Assembly: GCF_000003605.2 (NCBI RefSeq)
Contig: NW_003125674.1
Span: 1 to 35,119 of the forward strand
DNA: 35,119 bases
Source of the DNA: Saccoglossus kowalevskii
Lineage: Eukaryota; Hemichordata; Enteropneusta; Harrimaniidae
Direction of reading: 5' to 3'
Shown in pieces: positions 12,891 to 27,814 of this stretch; position 1 is the first letter of the stretch, and every line of letters starts with the position of its first letter. A program made the translations under genes and the position numbers. The notes under the pieces were generated by a model. The model was not told where the DNA came from. It did no database searches and saw nothing but the letters and a program-made list of their open reading frames with translations.

Positions 12891-15263
12891 TATGGACCAC
12901 CAACACAATTATGACCATTACATCCATACAATAATCATGTAGCCAATACATGGACTACCAACACATTTATGACCATTACATCCATACAATAATCATATAG
13001 CCAATATATGGACTACCAACACAATTATGACCATTACATCCATACAATAATCATATAGCCAATGTATGGACTACCAACACAATTATGACCATTACACGCA
13101 TACAATAATCATATAGCCAATATATGGACTACCAACACAATTAAGACCATTATATCCATACAATAATCATATAGCCAATGTATGGACTACCAACACAATT
13201 ATGACCATTACACGCATACAATAATCATATAGCCAATATATGGACTACCAACACAATTAAGACCATTATATCCATACAATAATCATATAGCCAATATATG
13301 GACTACCAACACATTTATGACCATTACATGCATACAATAATCATATAGCCAATGTATGGACTACCAACACAATTATGACCATTACATCCATACAATAATC
13401 ATATAGCCAATATATGGACTACCAACACAATTATGACCATTACATCCATACAATAATCATATAGCCAATGTATGGACCACCAACACAATTATGACCATTA
13501 CATGCATACAATAATCATATAGCCAATATATGGACTACCAACACAATTAAGACCATTATATCCATACAATAATCATATAGCCAATGTATGGACCACCAAC
13601 ACAATTATGACCATTACATCCATACAATAATCATATAGCCAATGTATGGACTACCAACACAATTAAGACCATTACATCCATACAATAATCATATAGCCAA
13701 TGTATGGACCACCAACACAATTATGACCATTACACGCATACAATAATCATATAGCCAATATATGGACTACCAACACAATTAAGACCATTATATCCATACA
13801 ATAATCATATAGCCAATATATGGACTACCAACACATTTATGACCATTACATCCATACAATAATCATACAGCCAATGTATGGACCACCAACACAATTATGA
13901 CCATTACATCCATACAATAATCATACAGCCAATGTATGGACTACCAACACAATTATGACCATTACATCCATACAATAATCATATAGCCAATGTATGGACC
14001 ACCAACACAATTATGACCATTACATGCATACAATAATCATATAGCCAATATATGGACTACCAACACAATTAAGACCATTATATCCATACAATAATCATAT
14101 AGCCAATGTATGGACCACCAACACAATTAAGACCATTACATCCATACAATAATCATATAGCCAATGTATGGACCACCAACACAATTATGACCATTACATC
14201 CATACAATAATCATATAGCCAATGTATGGACCACCAACACAATTATGACCATTACATCCATACAATAATCATATAGCCAATGTATGGACTACCAACACAA
14301 TTATGACCATTACATCCATACAATAATCATATAGCCAATGTATGGACTACCAACACAATTAAGACCATTATATCCATACAATAATCATATAGCCAATGTA
14401 TGGACTACCAACACAATTAAGACCATTATATCCATACAATAATCATATAGCCAATATATGGACTACCAACACAATTATGACCATTACATCCATACAATAA
14501 TCATATAGCCAATGTATGGACTACCAACACAATTAAGACCATTACATCCATACAATTATCATATAGCCAATATATGGACTACCAACACATTTATGACCAT
14601 TACATCCATACAATAATCATATAGCCAATGTATGGACTACCAACACACTTATGACCATTACACGCATACAATAATCATATAGCCAATATATGGACTACCA
14701 ACACAATTAAGACCATTATATCCATACAATTATCATATAGCCAATATATGGACTACCAACACATTGATGACCATTACATCCATACAATAATCATATAGCC
14801 AATGTATGGACCACCAACACAATTATGACCATTACATGCATACAATAATCATATAGCCAATATATGGACTACCAACACAATTAAGACCATTATATCCATA
14901 CAATAATCATATAGCCAATGTATGGACCACCAACACAATTATGACCATTACATCCATACAATAATCATATAGCCAATGTATGGACCACCAACACAATTAT
15001 GACCATTACATGCATACAATAATCATATAGCCAATATATGGACTACCAACACAATTAAGACCATTATATCCATACAATAATCATATAGCCAATGTATGGA
15101 CCACCAACACAATTATGACCATTACATCCATACATAATCATATAGCCCAATGTATGGACTACCAACACAATTAAGACCATTACATCCATACAATAATCAT
15201 ATAGCCAATGTATGGACCACCAACACAATTAAGATCATTACATCCATACAATAATCATATAGC

Positions 15264-16124
15264 CAGATATGGACTACCAACACAATTATAACCAATACAT
15301 CCATACAATAATCATATAGCCAATGTATGGACTACCAACACAATTAAGACCATTACATCCATACAATAATCATATAGCCAATGTATGGACCACCAACACA
15401 ATTATGACCATTACATCCATACAATAATCATATAGCCAATGTATGGACCACCAACACAATTATGACCATTACATCCATACAATAATCATATAGCCAGATA
15501 TGGACTACCAACACAATTATGACCAATACATCCATACAATAATCATATAGCCAATGTATGGACTACCAACACAATTAAGACCATTACATCCATACAATAA
15601 TCATGTAGCCAATATATGGACTACCAACACAATTATGACCATTACATCCATGCAATAATCATATAGCCAATATATGGACTACCAACACAATTATGACCAT
15701 TACATCCATACAATAATCATATAGCCAATATATGGACCACCAACACAATTATGACCATTACATCCATACAATAATCATTTAGCCAATGTATGGACCACCA
15801 ACACAATTATGACCATTACATCCATACAATAATCATATAGCCAATGTATGGACTACCAACACAATTATGACCATTACATCCATGCAATAATCAAATAGCC
15901 AATATATGAACTACCAACACAATTATGACCAATACATCCATACAATAATCATATAGCCAATATATGGACTACCAACACAATTATGACCACTGCATCCATA
16001 CAATAATCATATAGCCAGTATATTGACTACCAACACAATTAAGACCATTACATCCATACAATAATCATATAGCCAATATATGGACTACCAACACATTTGT
16101 GACCATTACATCCATACAATAATC
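15264..16124. repeat. Duplicated block E, copy 2
   Basis: Partner of 1,925-2,785 at a constant 13,339-bp offset, with GCCAGATATGG units at 15,264 and 15,495, TCATGTAGCC at 15,601 and CCACTGC then CCAGTATATTGAC near 16,000. Private changes include AATTATAACC near 15,285, ATCATTTAGCC near 15,777 and ACATTTGTGACC near 16,095. Confidence 0.8.
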
Positions 16125-16129
16125 ATATA

Positions 16130-16880
16130 GCCAATATATGGACTACCAACACAATTATGACCATTACATCCATACAATAATCATATAGCCAATGTATGGA
16201 CTACCAACACAATTATGACCATTACACGCATACAATAATCATATAGCCAATATATGGACTACCAACACAATTAAGACCATTATATCCATACAATTATCAT
16301 ATAGCCAATATATGGACTACCAACACATTGATGACCATTACATCCATACAATAATCATATATTCAATGTATGGACTACCAACACAATTATGACAATTACA
16401 TCCATACAATAATCATATAGCCAATGTATGGACTACCAACACAATTAAGACCATTACATCCATACAATAATCATATAGCCAATGTATGGACCACCAACTC
16501 AATTATGACCACTGCATCCATACAATAATCATGTAGCCAATATATGGACTACCAACACAATTATGACCAATACATCCATACAATAATCATATAGCCAATG
16601 TATGGACTACCAACACACTTATGACCATTACATGCATACAATAATCATATAGCCAATATATGGACTACCAACACAATTATGACCATTACATCCATACAAT
16701 AATCATATAGCCAATGTGTGGACTACCAACACAATTATGACCATTACACGCATACAATAATCATATAGCCAATATATGGACTACCAACACAATTAAGACC
16801 ATTATATCCATACAATAATCATATAGCCAATATATGGACTACCAACACATTTATGACCATTACATCCATACAGTAATCAT
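16130..16880. repeat. Duplicated block F, copy 1 (with 30,345-31,092)
   Basis: About 13 monomers match 30,345-31,092 at an offset of 14,212 bp. Ordered markers are CATTACACGC (16,220), AATTATC then ACATTGATG, CATATATTCAATG, the rare GACAATTACA (16,391), ACTCAATTATG with CCACTGC, and GTGTGGAC with a second CATTACACGC (16,742). A shorter related run without GACAATTAC occurs near 1,330-1,620. Confidence 0.82.
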
Positions 16881-18036
16881 ATAGCCAATGTATGGACCAC
16901 CAACACAATTATGACCATTACATGCATACAATAATCATATAGCCAATATATGGACTACCAACACAATTAAGACCATTATATCCATACAATAATCATATAG
17001 CCAATGTATGGACCACCAACACAATTATGACCATTACATCCATACAATAATCATATAGCCAATGTATGGACCACCAACACAATTATGACCATTACATCCA
17101 TACAATAATCATATAGCCAATGTATGGACCACCAACACAATTATGACCATTACATCCATACAATAATCATATAGCCAATGTATGGACCACCAACACAATT
17201 ATGACCATTACATGCATACAATAATCATATAGCCAATGTATGGACTACCAACACAATTAAGACCATTACATGCATACAATAATCATATAGCCAATATATG
17301 GACTACCAACACAATTATGACCATTACATCCATACAATAATCATATAGCCAATGTATGGACTACCAACACAATTAAGACCATTACATCCATACAATAATC
17401 ATATAGCCAATGTATGGACCACCAACACAATTATGACCATTACATCCATACAATTATCATATAGCCAATATATGGACTACCAACACATTTATGACCATTA
17501 CATCCATACAATAATCATATAGCCAATGTATGGACTACCAACACACTTATGACCATTACATGCATACAATAATCATATATCCAATATATGGACTACCAAC
17601 ACAATTATGACCATTACATCCATACAATAATCATATAGCCAATGTATGGACTACCAACACAATTATGACCATTACACGCATACAATAATCATATAGCCAA
17701 TATATGGACTACCAACACAATTAAGACCATTATATCCATACAATAATCATATAGCCAATATATGGACTACCAACACATTTATGACCATTACATCCATACA
17801 ATAATCATATAGCCAATGTATGGACCACCAACACAATTATGACCATTACATGCATACAATAATCATATAGCCAATGTATGGACCACCAACACAATTATGA
17901 CCATTACATGCATACAATAATCATATAGCCAATATATGGACTACCAACACAATTAAGACCATTATATCCATACAATAATCATATAGCCAATGTATGGACC
18001 ACCAACACAATTATGACCATTACATCCATACAATAA

Positions 18037-18222
18037 TCATATAGCCAAATGTATGGACTACCCACACAAATTATGACCATTACACGCATTCAAATAATCA
18101 AATAGCCAATATATGGACTACCAACAACAAATTAAGAACCATTATATCCATACAATAAATCATATAGCCAATAATATGGAACCAGCAACACAATTATGAC
18201 CAAATACAATCCATACAAATAA
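18037..18222. repeat. Three monomers with twelve extra A bases
   Basis: Three monomers that should span 174 bp span 186 bp. Comparison with the consensus places twelve single-base insertions, all adenines: GCCAAATG, CACAAATT, TCAAATAA, two in CCAACAACAAATT, GAACC, AATAAATC, GCCAATAATATGG, GGAACC, CCAAATAC, ACAATCC and ACAAATAA. Flanking monomers on both sides are of normal length. No other part of the array has a comparable density of indels. The one-base, one-nucleotide character points to a consensus or sequencing error patch, possibly at a contig join, rather than to natural divergence. Confidence 0.85.
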
Positions 18223-18231
18223 TCATATAGC

Positions 18232-19505
18232 CAATGTATGGACTACCAACACAATTATGACCATTACATCCATACACTAATCATATAGCCAATGTATGGA
18301 CTACCAACACAATTAAGACCATTACATCCATACAATAATCATATAGCCAGTGTATGGACCACCAACACAATTATGACCATTACATCCATACAATAATCAT
18401 ATAGCCAATGTATGGACCACCAACTCAATTATGACCACTGCATCCATACAATAATCATGTAGCCAATATATAGACTACCAACACAATTATGACCAATACA
18501 TCCATACAATAATCATATAGCCAATGTATGGACCACCAACACAAGTATGACCATTACATGCATACAATAATCATATAGCCAATATATGGACTACCAACAC
18601 AATTAAGACCATTATATCCATACAATAATCATATAGCCAATGTATGGACCACCAACACAATTATGACCATTACATCCATACAATAATCATATAGCCAATA
18701 TATGGACTACCAACACAATTAAGACCATTATATCCATACAATAATCATATAGCCAATGTATGGACCACCAACACAATTATGACCATTACATCCATACAAT
18801 AATCACATAGCCAATGTATGGACCACCAACTCAATTATGACCACTGCATCCATACAATAATCATGTAGCCAATATATGGACTACCAACACAATTATGACC
18901 ATTACATCCATACAATAATCATATAGCCAATATATGGACTACCAACACAATTATGACCATTACATCCATACAATAATCATATAGCCAATGTATGGACCAC
19001 CAACACAATTATGACCATTACATCCATACAATAATCATATAGCCAATATATGGACTACCAACACAATTATGACCAATACATCCATACAATAATCATATAG
19101 CCAATGTATGGACTACCAACACAATTAAGACCATTACATCCATACAATAATCATATAGCCAATGTATGGACTACCAACACAATTATGACCATTACATGCA
19201 TACAATAATCATATAGCCAATGTATGGACTACCAACACACTTATGACCATTACATCCATACAATAATCATATAGCCAATGTATGGACTACCAACACAATT
19301 AAGACCATTACATGCATACAATAATCATATAGCCAATATATGGACTACCAACACAATTATGACCATTACATCCATACAATAATCATATAGCCAATGTATG
19401 GACCACCAACACAATTATGACCATTACATCCATACAATAATCATATAGCCAGATATGGACTACCAACACAATTATGACCAATACATCCATACAATAATCA
19501 TATAG
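18232..19505. repeat. Duplicated block D, copy 1 (with 22,985-24,374)
   Basis: Markers CATACACTAATC (18,271), CCAGTGTATGG (18,348), ATATATAGACTACC and ACAAGTATGACC recur at 23,024 and onward at an offset of 4,753. From AATCACATAGCC (18,803) to GCCAGATATGG (19,450) the offset is 4,869. The 116-bp increase equals two monomers gained in the later copy. The block begins just after the A-insertion patch. Confidence 0.82.
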
Positions 19506-21239
19506 CCAATGTATGGACTACCAACACAATTAAGACCATTACATCCATACAATAATCATATAGCCAATGTGTGGACTACCAACACAATTATGACCATTAC
19601 ATCCATACAATAATCATATAGCCAGATATGGACTACCAACACAATTATGACCAATACATCCATACAATAATCATATAGCCAATGTATGGACTACCAACAC
19701 AATTAAGACCACTGCATCCATACAATAATCATATAGCCAATATATGGACCACCAACACAATTAAGACCATTATATCCATACAATAATCATATAGCCAATA
19801 TATGGACTACCAACACAATTATGACCATTACATCCATACAATAATCATATAGCCAATGTATGGACTACCAACACACTTATGACCATTACATGCATACAAT
19901 AATCATATAGCCAATATATGGACTACCAACACAATTATGACCATTACATCCATACAATAATCATATAGCCAATGTATGGACTACCAACACAATTATGACC
20001 ATTACATCCATGCAATAATCATATAGCCAATATATGGACTACCAACACATTTATGACCATTACATCCATACAATAATCATATAGCCAATGTATGGACTAC
20101 CAACACACTTATGACCATTACATGCATACAATAATCATATAGCCAATATATGGACTACCAACACAATTATGACCATTACATCCATACAATAATCATATAG
20201 CCAATGTATGGACTACCAACACAATTATGACCACTGCATCCATACAATAATCATATAGCCAATGTATGGACTACCAACACACTTATGACCATTACATGCA
20301 TACAATAATCATATAGCCAATATATGGACTACCAACACAATTATGACCATTACATCCATACAATAATCATATAGCCAATGTATGGACTACCAACACAATT
20401 ATGACCATTACACGCATACAATAATCATATAGCCAATATATGGACTACCAACACAATTAAGACCATTATATCCATACAATTATCATATAGCCAATATATG
20501 GACTACCAACACATTGATGACCATTACATCCATACAATAATCATATAGCCAATGTATGGACCACCAACACAATTATGACCATTACATGCATACAATAATC
20601 ATATAGCCAATATATGGACTACCAACACAATTAAGACCATTATATCCATACAATAATCATATAGCCAATGTATGGACCACCAACACAATTATGACCATTA
20701 CATCCATACAATAATCATATAGCCAATGTATGGACCACCAACACAATTATGACCATTACATCCATACAATAATCATATAGCCAATGTATGGACTACCAAC
20801 ACAATTATGACCATTACATCCATACAATAATCATATAGCCAATGTATGGACTACCAACACAATTAAGACCATTACATCCATACAATAATCATATAGCCAA
20901 TGTATGGACCACCAACTCAATTATGACCACTGCATCCATACAATAATCATGTAGCCAATATATGGACTACCAACACAATTATGACCAATACATCCATACA
21001 ATAATCATATAGCCAATGTATGGACCACCAACACAATTATGACCATTACATGCATACAATAATCATATAGCCAATATATGGACTACCAACACAATTAAGA
21101 CCATTATATCCATACAATAATCATATAGCCAATGTATGGACTACCAACACAATTATGACCATTACATCCATACGATAATCATATATCCAATATATGGACT
21201 ACCAACACAATTATGACCATTACATCCATACAATAATCA

Positions 21240-22250
21240 TATAGCCAATATATGGACTACCAACACAATTATGACCATTACATCCATACAATAATCAAAT
21301 AGCCAATTTATGGACCACCAACACAATTATTACCATTACATCCATACAATAATCATATAGCCAATATATGGACTACAACACAATTATGACCAATACATCC
21401 ATACAATAATCATATAGCCAATATATGGACTCCCAACACAATTACGACCAATACATCCATACAATGATCATATAGCCAATGTATGGACCACCAACACAAT
21501 TATGACCATTACATCCATACAATAATCATATAGCCAATGTATGGACCACCAACACAATTATGACCATTACATCCATACAATAATCATATAGCCAATGTAT
21601 GGACCACCAACACAATTATGACCATTACATCCATACAATAATCATATAGCCAATGTATGGACTACCAACACAATTACGACCATTACATCCATACAATAAT
21701 CATATAGCCAATGTATGGACTACCAACACAATTAAGACCATTACATCCATACAATAATCATATAGCCAATGTATGGACCACCAACACAATTATGACCATT
21801 ACATCCATACAATAATCATATAGCCAATGTACGGACCACCAACACAATTATGACCATTACATCCATACAATAATCATATAGCCAATGTATGGACCACCAA
21901 CACAATTATGACCACTGCATCCATACAATAATCATGTAGCCAATATATGGACTACCAACACAATTATGACCATTACATCCATGCAATAATCATATAACCA
22001 ATATATGGACTCCCAACACAATTATTACCAATACATCCATACAATGATCATATAGCCAATATATGGACTACCAACACAATTATGACCATTACATCCATAC
22101 GATAATCATATAGCCAATATATGGACTACCAACACAATTATGACCATTACATCCATACAATAATCATATAGCCAATATATGGACTACCAACACAATTATG
22201 ACCATTACATCCATACAATAATCATATAGCCAATGTATGGACTACCAACA
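21240..22250. repeat. Duplicated block C, copy 1 (with 26,862-27,814)
   Basis: Shared markers with 26,862-27,814 are AATCAAATAGCCAATTTATGG, AATTATTACC (21,331 and 26,953, offset 5,622), the 57-bp GGACTACAACAC unit, GGACTCCCAACAC with AATTACGACC and AATGATCAT, GTACGGACC, CATATAACC (21,991 and 27,555, offset 5,564) and CATACGATAATC. The 58-bp drop in offset means this copy has one extra GGACCACC monomer just before the GTACGG unit. Confidence 0.85.
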
Positions 22251-22984
22251 CAATTATGACCATTACACGCATACAATAATCATATAGCCAATATATGGAC
22301 TACCAACACAATTAAGACCATTATATCCATACAATAATCATATAGCCAATATATGGACTACCAACACAATTAAGACCATTACATCCATACAATAATCATA
22401 TAGCCAATATATGGACTACCAACACAATTAAGACCATTACATCCATACAATAATCATATAGCCAATATATGGACTACCAACACATTTATGACCATTACAT
22501 CCATACAATAATCATATAGCCAATGTATGGACCACCAACACAATTATGACCATTACATGCATACAATAATCATATAGCCAATATATGGACTACCAACACA
22601 ATTAAGACCATTATATCCATACAATAATCATATAGCCAATGTATGGACCACCAACACAATTATGACCATTACATCCATACAATAATCATATAGCCAATGT
22701 ATGTACCACCAACACAATTATGACTATTACATCCATACAATAATCATATAGCCAATGTATGGACCACCAACACAATTATGACCATTACATCCATACAATA
22801 ATCATATAGCCAATGTATGGACTACCAACACAATTATGACCATTACATCCATACAATAATCATATAGCCAATGTATGGACTACCAACACATTTATGACCA
22901 TTACATCCATACAATAATCATATAGCCAATGTATGGACCACCAACACAATTAAGACCATTACATCCATACAATAATCATATAGC

Positions 22985-24374
22985 CAATATATGGACTACC
23001 AACACAATTATGACCATTACATCCATACACTAATCATATAGCCAATGTATGGACTACCAACACAATTAAGACCATTACATCCATACAATAATCATATAGC
23101 CAGTGTATGGACCACCAACACAATTATGACCATTACATCCATACAATAATCATATAGCCAATGTATGGACCACCAACTCAATTATGACCACTGCATCCAT
23201 ACAATAATCATGTAGCCAATATATAGACTACCAACACAATTATGACCAATACATCCATACAATAATCATATAGCCAATGTATGGACCACCAACACAAGTA
23301 TGACCATTACATGCATACAATAATCATATAGCCAATATATGGACTACCAACACAATTAAGACCATTATATCCATACAATAATCATATAGCCAATGTATGG
23401 ACCACCAACACAATTATGACCATTACATCCATACAATAATCATATAGCCAATGTATGGACCACCAACACAATTATGACCATTACATCCATACAATAATCA
23501 TATAGCCAATGTATGGACCACCAACACAATTATGACCATTACATCCATACAATAATCATATAGCCAATGTATGGACTACCAACACAATTATGACCATTAC
23601 ATCCATACAATAATCATATAGCCAATGTATGGACCACCAACACAATTATGACCATTACATCCATACAATAATCACATAGCCAATGTATGGACCACCAACT
23701 CAATTATGACCACTGCATCCATACAATAATCATGTAGCCAATATATGGACTACCAACACAATTATGACCATTACATCCATACAATAATCATATAGCCAAT
23801 ATATGGACTACCAACACAATTATGACCATTACATCCATACAATAATCATATAGCCAATGTATGGACCACCAACACAATTATGACCATTACATCCATACAA
23901 TAATCATATAGCCAATATATGGACTACCAACACAATTATGACCAATACATCCATACAATAATCATATAGCCAATGTATGGACTACCAACACAATTAAGAC
24001 CATTACATCCATACAATAATCATATAGCCAATGTATGGACTACCAACACAATTATGACCATTACATGCATACAATAATCATATAGCCAATGTATGGACTA
24101 CCAACACACTTATGACCATTACATCCATACAATAATCATATAGCCAATGTATGGACTACCAACACAATTAAGACCATTACATGCATACAATAATCATATA
24201 GCCAATATATGGACTACCAACACAATTATGACCATTACATCCATACAATAATCATATAGCCAATGTATGGACCACCAACACAATTATGACCATTACATCC
24301 ATACAATAATCATATAGCCAGATATGGACTACCAACACAATTATGACCAATACATCCATACAATAATCATATAG
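22985..24374. repeat. Duplicated block D, copy 2
   Basis: Partner of 18,232-19,505. CATACACTAATC is at 23,024, CCAGTGTATGG at 23,101, AATCACATAGCC at 23,672 and GCCAGATATGG at 24,319. It has two more GGACCACC/GGACTACC monomers than the first copy, around 23,450-23,640. Confidence 0.82.
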
Positions 24375-24584
24375 CCAATATATGGACTACCAACACAATT
24401 ATGACCATTACATCCATACAATAATCATATAGCCAGATATGGACTACCAACACAATTATGACCAATACATCCATACAATAATCATATAGCCAATGTATGG
24501 ACTACCAACACAATTAAGACCATTACATCCATACAATAATCATATAGCCAATATATGGACTACCAACACATTTATGACCATTAC

Positions 24585-24960
24585 ATCCATACACTAATCA
24601 TATAGCCAATGTATGGACTACCAACACAATTAAGACCATTACATCCATACAATAATCATATAGCCAGTGTATGGACCACCAACACAATTATGACCATTAC
24701 ATCCATACAATAATCATATAGCCAATGTATGGACCACCAACTCAATTATGACCACTGCATCCATACAATAATCATGTAGCCAATATATAGACTACCAACA
24801 CAATTATGACCAATACATCCATACAATAATCATATAGCCAATGTATGGACCACCAACACAAGTATGACCATTACATGCATACAATAATCATATAGCCCAT
24901 ATATGGACTACCAACACAATTAAGACCATTATATCCATACAATAATCATATAGCCAATGT
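24585..24960. repeat. Duplicated block D, partial copy 3
   Basis: A third run of CATACACTAATC (24,588), CCAGTGTATGG (24,665), ACTCAATTATG with CCACTGC, ATATATAGACTACC and ACAAGTATGACC lies 1,564 bp after the second copy (27 monomers minus two bases, accounted for by two 57-bp units). So the module recurs three times in this part of the array. Confidence 0.82.
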
Positions 24961-26089
24961 ATGGACCACCAACACATTATGACCATTACATCCATACAAT
25001 AATCATATAGCCAATGTATGGACCACCAACACAATTATGACCATTACATCCATACAATAATCATATAGCCAATGTATGGACCACCAACACAATTATGACC
25101 ATTACATCCATACAATAATCATATAGCCAATGTATGGACCACCAACACAATTATGACCATTACATCCATACAATAATCATATAGCCAATATATGGACTAC
25201 CAACACAATTATGACCATTACATCCATGCAATAATCATATAGCCAATATATGGACTACCAACACAATTATGACCATTACATCCATACAATAATCATATAG
25301 CCAATGTATGGACTACCAACACAATTATGACCATTACATCCATACAATAATCATATAGCCAATGTATGGACCACCAACACAATTATGACCATTACATCCA
25401 TACAATAATCATATAGCCAATGTATGGACCACCAACACAATTATGACCATTACATCCATACAATAATCATATAGCCAATATATGGACTACCAACACAATT
25501 ATGACCATTACATCCATACAATAATCATATAGCCAATGTATGGACTACCAACACAATTATGACCATTACATCCATACAATAATCATATAGCCAATATATG
25601 GACTAACAATACATTTATGACCATTACATCCATACAATAATCATATAGCCAATGTATGGACTACCAACACAATTATGACCATTACATGCATACAATAATC
25701 ATATAGCCAATATATGGACTACCAACACACTTATGACCATTACATGCATACAATAATCATATAGCCAATGTATGGACTACCAACACACTTATGACCATTA
25801 CATGCATACAATAATCATATAGCCAATATATGGACTACCAACACAATTAAGACCATTATATCCATACAATAATCATATAGCCAATGTATGGACCACCAAC
25901 ACAATTATGACCATTACATGCATACAATAATCATATAGCCAATATATGGACTACCAACACAATTAAGACCATTATATCCATACAATAATCATATAGCCAA
26001 TGTATGGACCACCAACACAATTATGACCATTACATCCATACAATAATCATATAGCCAATGTATGGACCACCAACACAATTATGACCATT

Positions 26090-26640
26090 ACATCCATACA
26101 ATAATCATATAGCCCATGTATGGACCACCAACACAATTATGACCATTACATCCATACAATAATCATATAGCCAATGTATGGACCACCAACACAATTATGA
26201 CCATTACATCCATACAATAATCATATAGCCAATGTATGGACTACAAACACAATTACGACCATTACATCCATACAATAATCATATAGCCAATGTATGGACT
26301 ACCAACACAATTAAGACCATTACATCCATACAATAATCATATAGCCAATGTACGGACCACCAACACAATTATGACCATTACATCCATACAATAATCATAT
26401 AGCCAATGTATGGACCACCAACACAATTATGACCAATACATCCATACAATGATCATATAGCCAATATATGGACTACCAACACAATTATGACCATTACATC
26501 CATACGATAATCATATAGCCAATATATGGACTACCAACACAATTATGACCATTACATCCATACAATAATCATATAGCCAATATATGGACTACCAACACAA
26601 TTATGACCATTACATCCATACAATAATCAAATAGCCAATT
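26090..26640. repeat. Relative of 8,220-8,769
   Basis: ACTACAAACAC with AATTACGACC (26,242), GTACGGACC, CCAATACATCC with AATGATCAT, CATACGATAATC and AATCAAATAGCC follow the same order as in 8,220-8,769, at an offset of about 17,871. It directly precedes block C copy 2, with which it shares the final variants. Confidence 0.75.
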
Positions 26641-26861
26641 TATGGACCACCAACACAATTATGACCATTACATCCATACAATAATCATATAGCCAATATA
26701 TGGACTACCAACACAATTCTGACCAATACATCCATACAATAATCATATAGCCAATGTATGGACCACCAACACAATTATGACCATTACATGCATACAATAA
26801 TCATATAGCCAATATATGGACTACCAACACAATTAAGACCATTATATCCATACAATAATCA

Positions 26862-27814
26862 TATAGCCAATATATGGACTACCAACACAATTATAACCAT
26901 TACATCCATACAATAATCAAATAGCCAATTTATGGACCACCAACACAATTATTACCATTACATCCATACAATAATCATATAGCCAATATATGGACTACAA
27001 CACAATTATGACCAATACATCCATACAATAATCATATAGCCAATATATGGACTCCCAACACAATTACGACCAATACATCCATACAATGATCATATAGCCA
27101 ATGTATGGACCACCAACACAATTATGACCATTACATCCATACAATAATCATATAGCCAATGTATGGACCACCAACACAATTATGACCATTACATCCATAC
27201 AATAATCATATAGCCAATGTATGGACCACCAACACAATTATGACCATTACATCCATACAATAATCATATAGCCAATGTATGGACTACCAACACAATTACG
27301 ACCATTACATCCATACAATAATCATATAGCCAATGTATGGACTACCAACACAATTAAGACCATTACATCCATACAATAATCATATAGCCAATGTACGGAC
27401 CACCAACACAATTATGACCATTACATCCATACAATAATCATATAGCCAATGTATGGACCACCAACACAATTATGACCACTGCATCCATACAATAATCATG
27501 TAGCCAATATATGGACTACCAACACAATTATGACCATTACATCCATGCAATAATCATATAACCAATATATGGACTCCCAACACAATTATTACCAATACAT
27601 CCATACAATGATCATATAGCCAATATATGGACTACCAACACAATTATGACCATTACATCCATACGATAATCATATAGCCAATATATGGACTACCAACACA
27701 ATTATGACCATTACATCCATACAATAATCATATAGCCAATATATGGACTACCAACACAATTATGACCATTACATCCATACAATAATCATATAGCCAATGT
27801 ATGGACTACCAACA
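26862..27814. repeat. Duplicated block C, copy 2
   Basis: Partner of 21,240-22,250. AATTATTACC is at 26,953, GGACTCCCAACAC with AATTACGACC near 27,051, GTACGGACC near 27,395 and CATATAACC at 27,555. It lacks one GGACCACC monomer present in the first copy. Confidence 0.85.
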
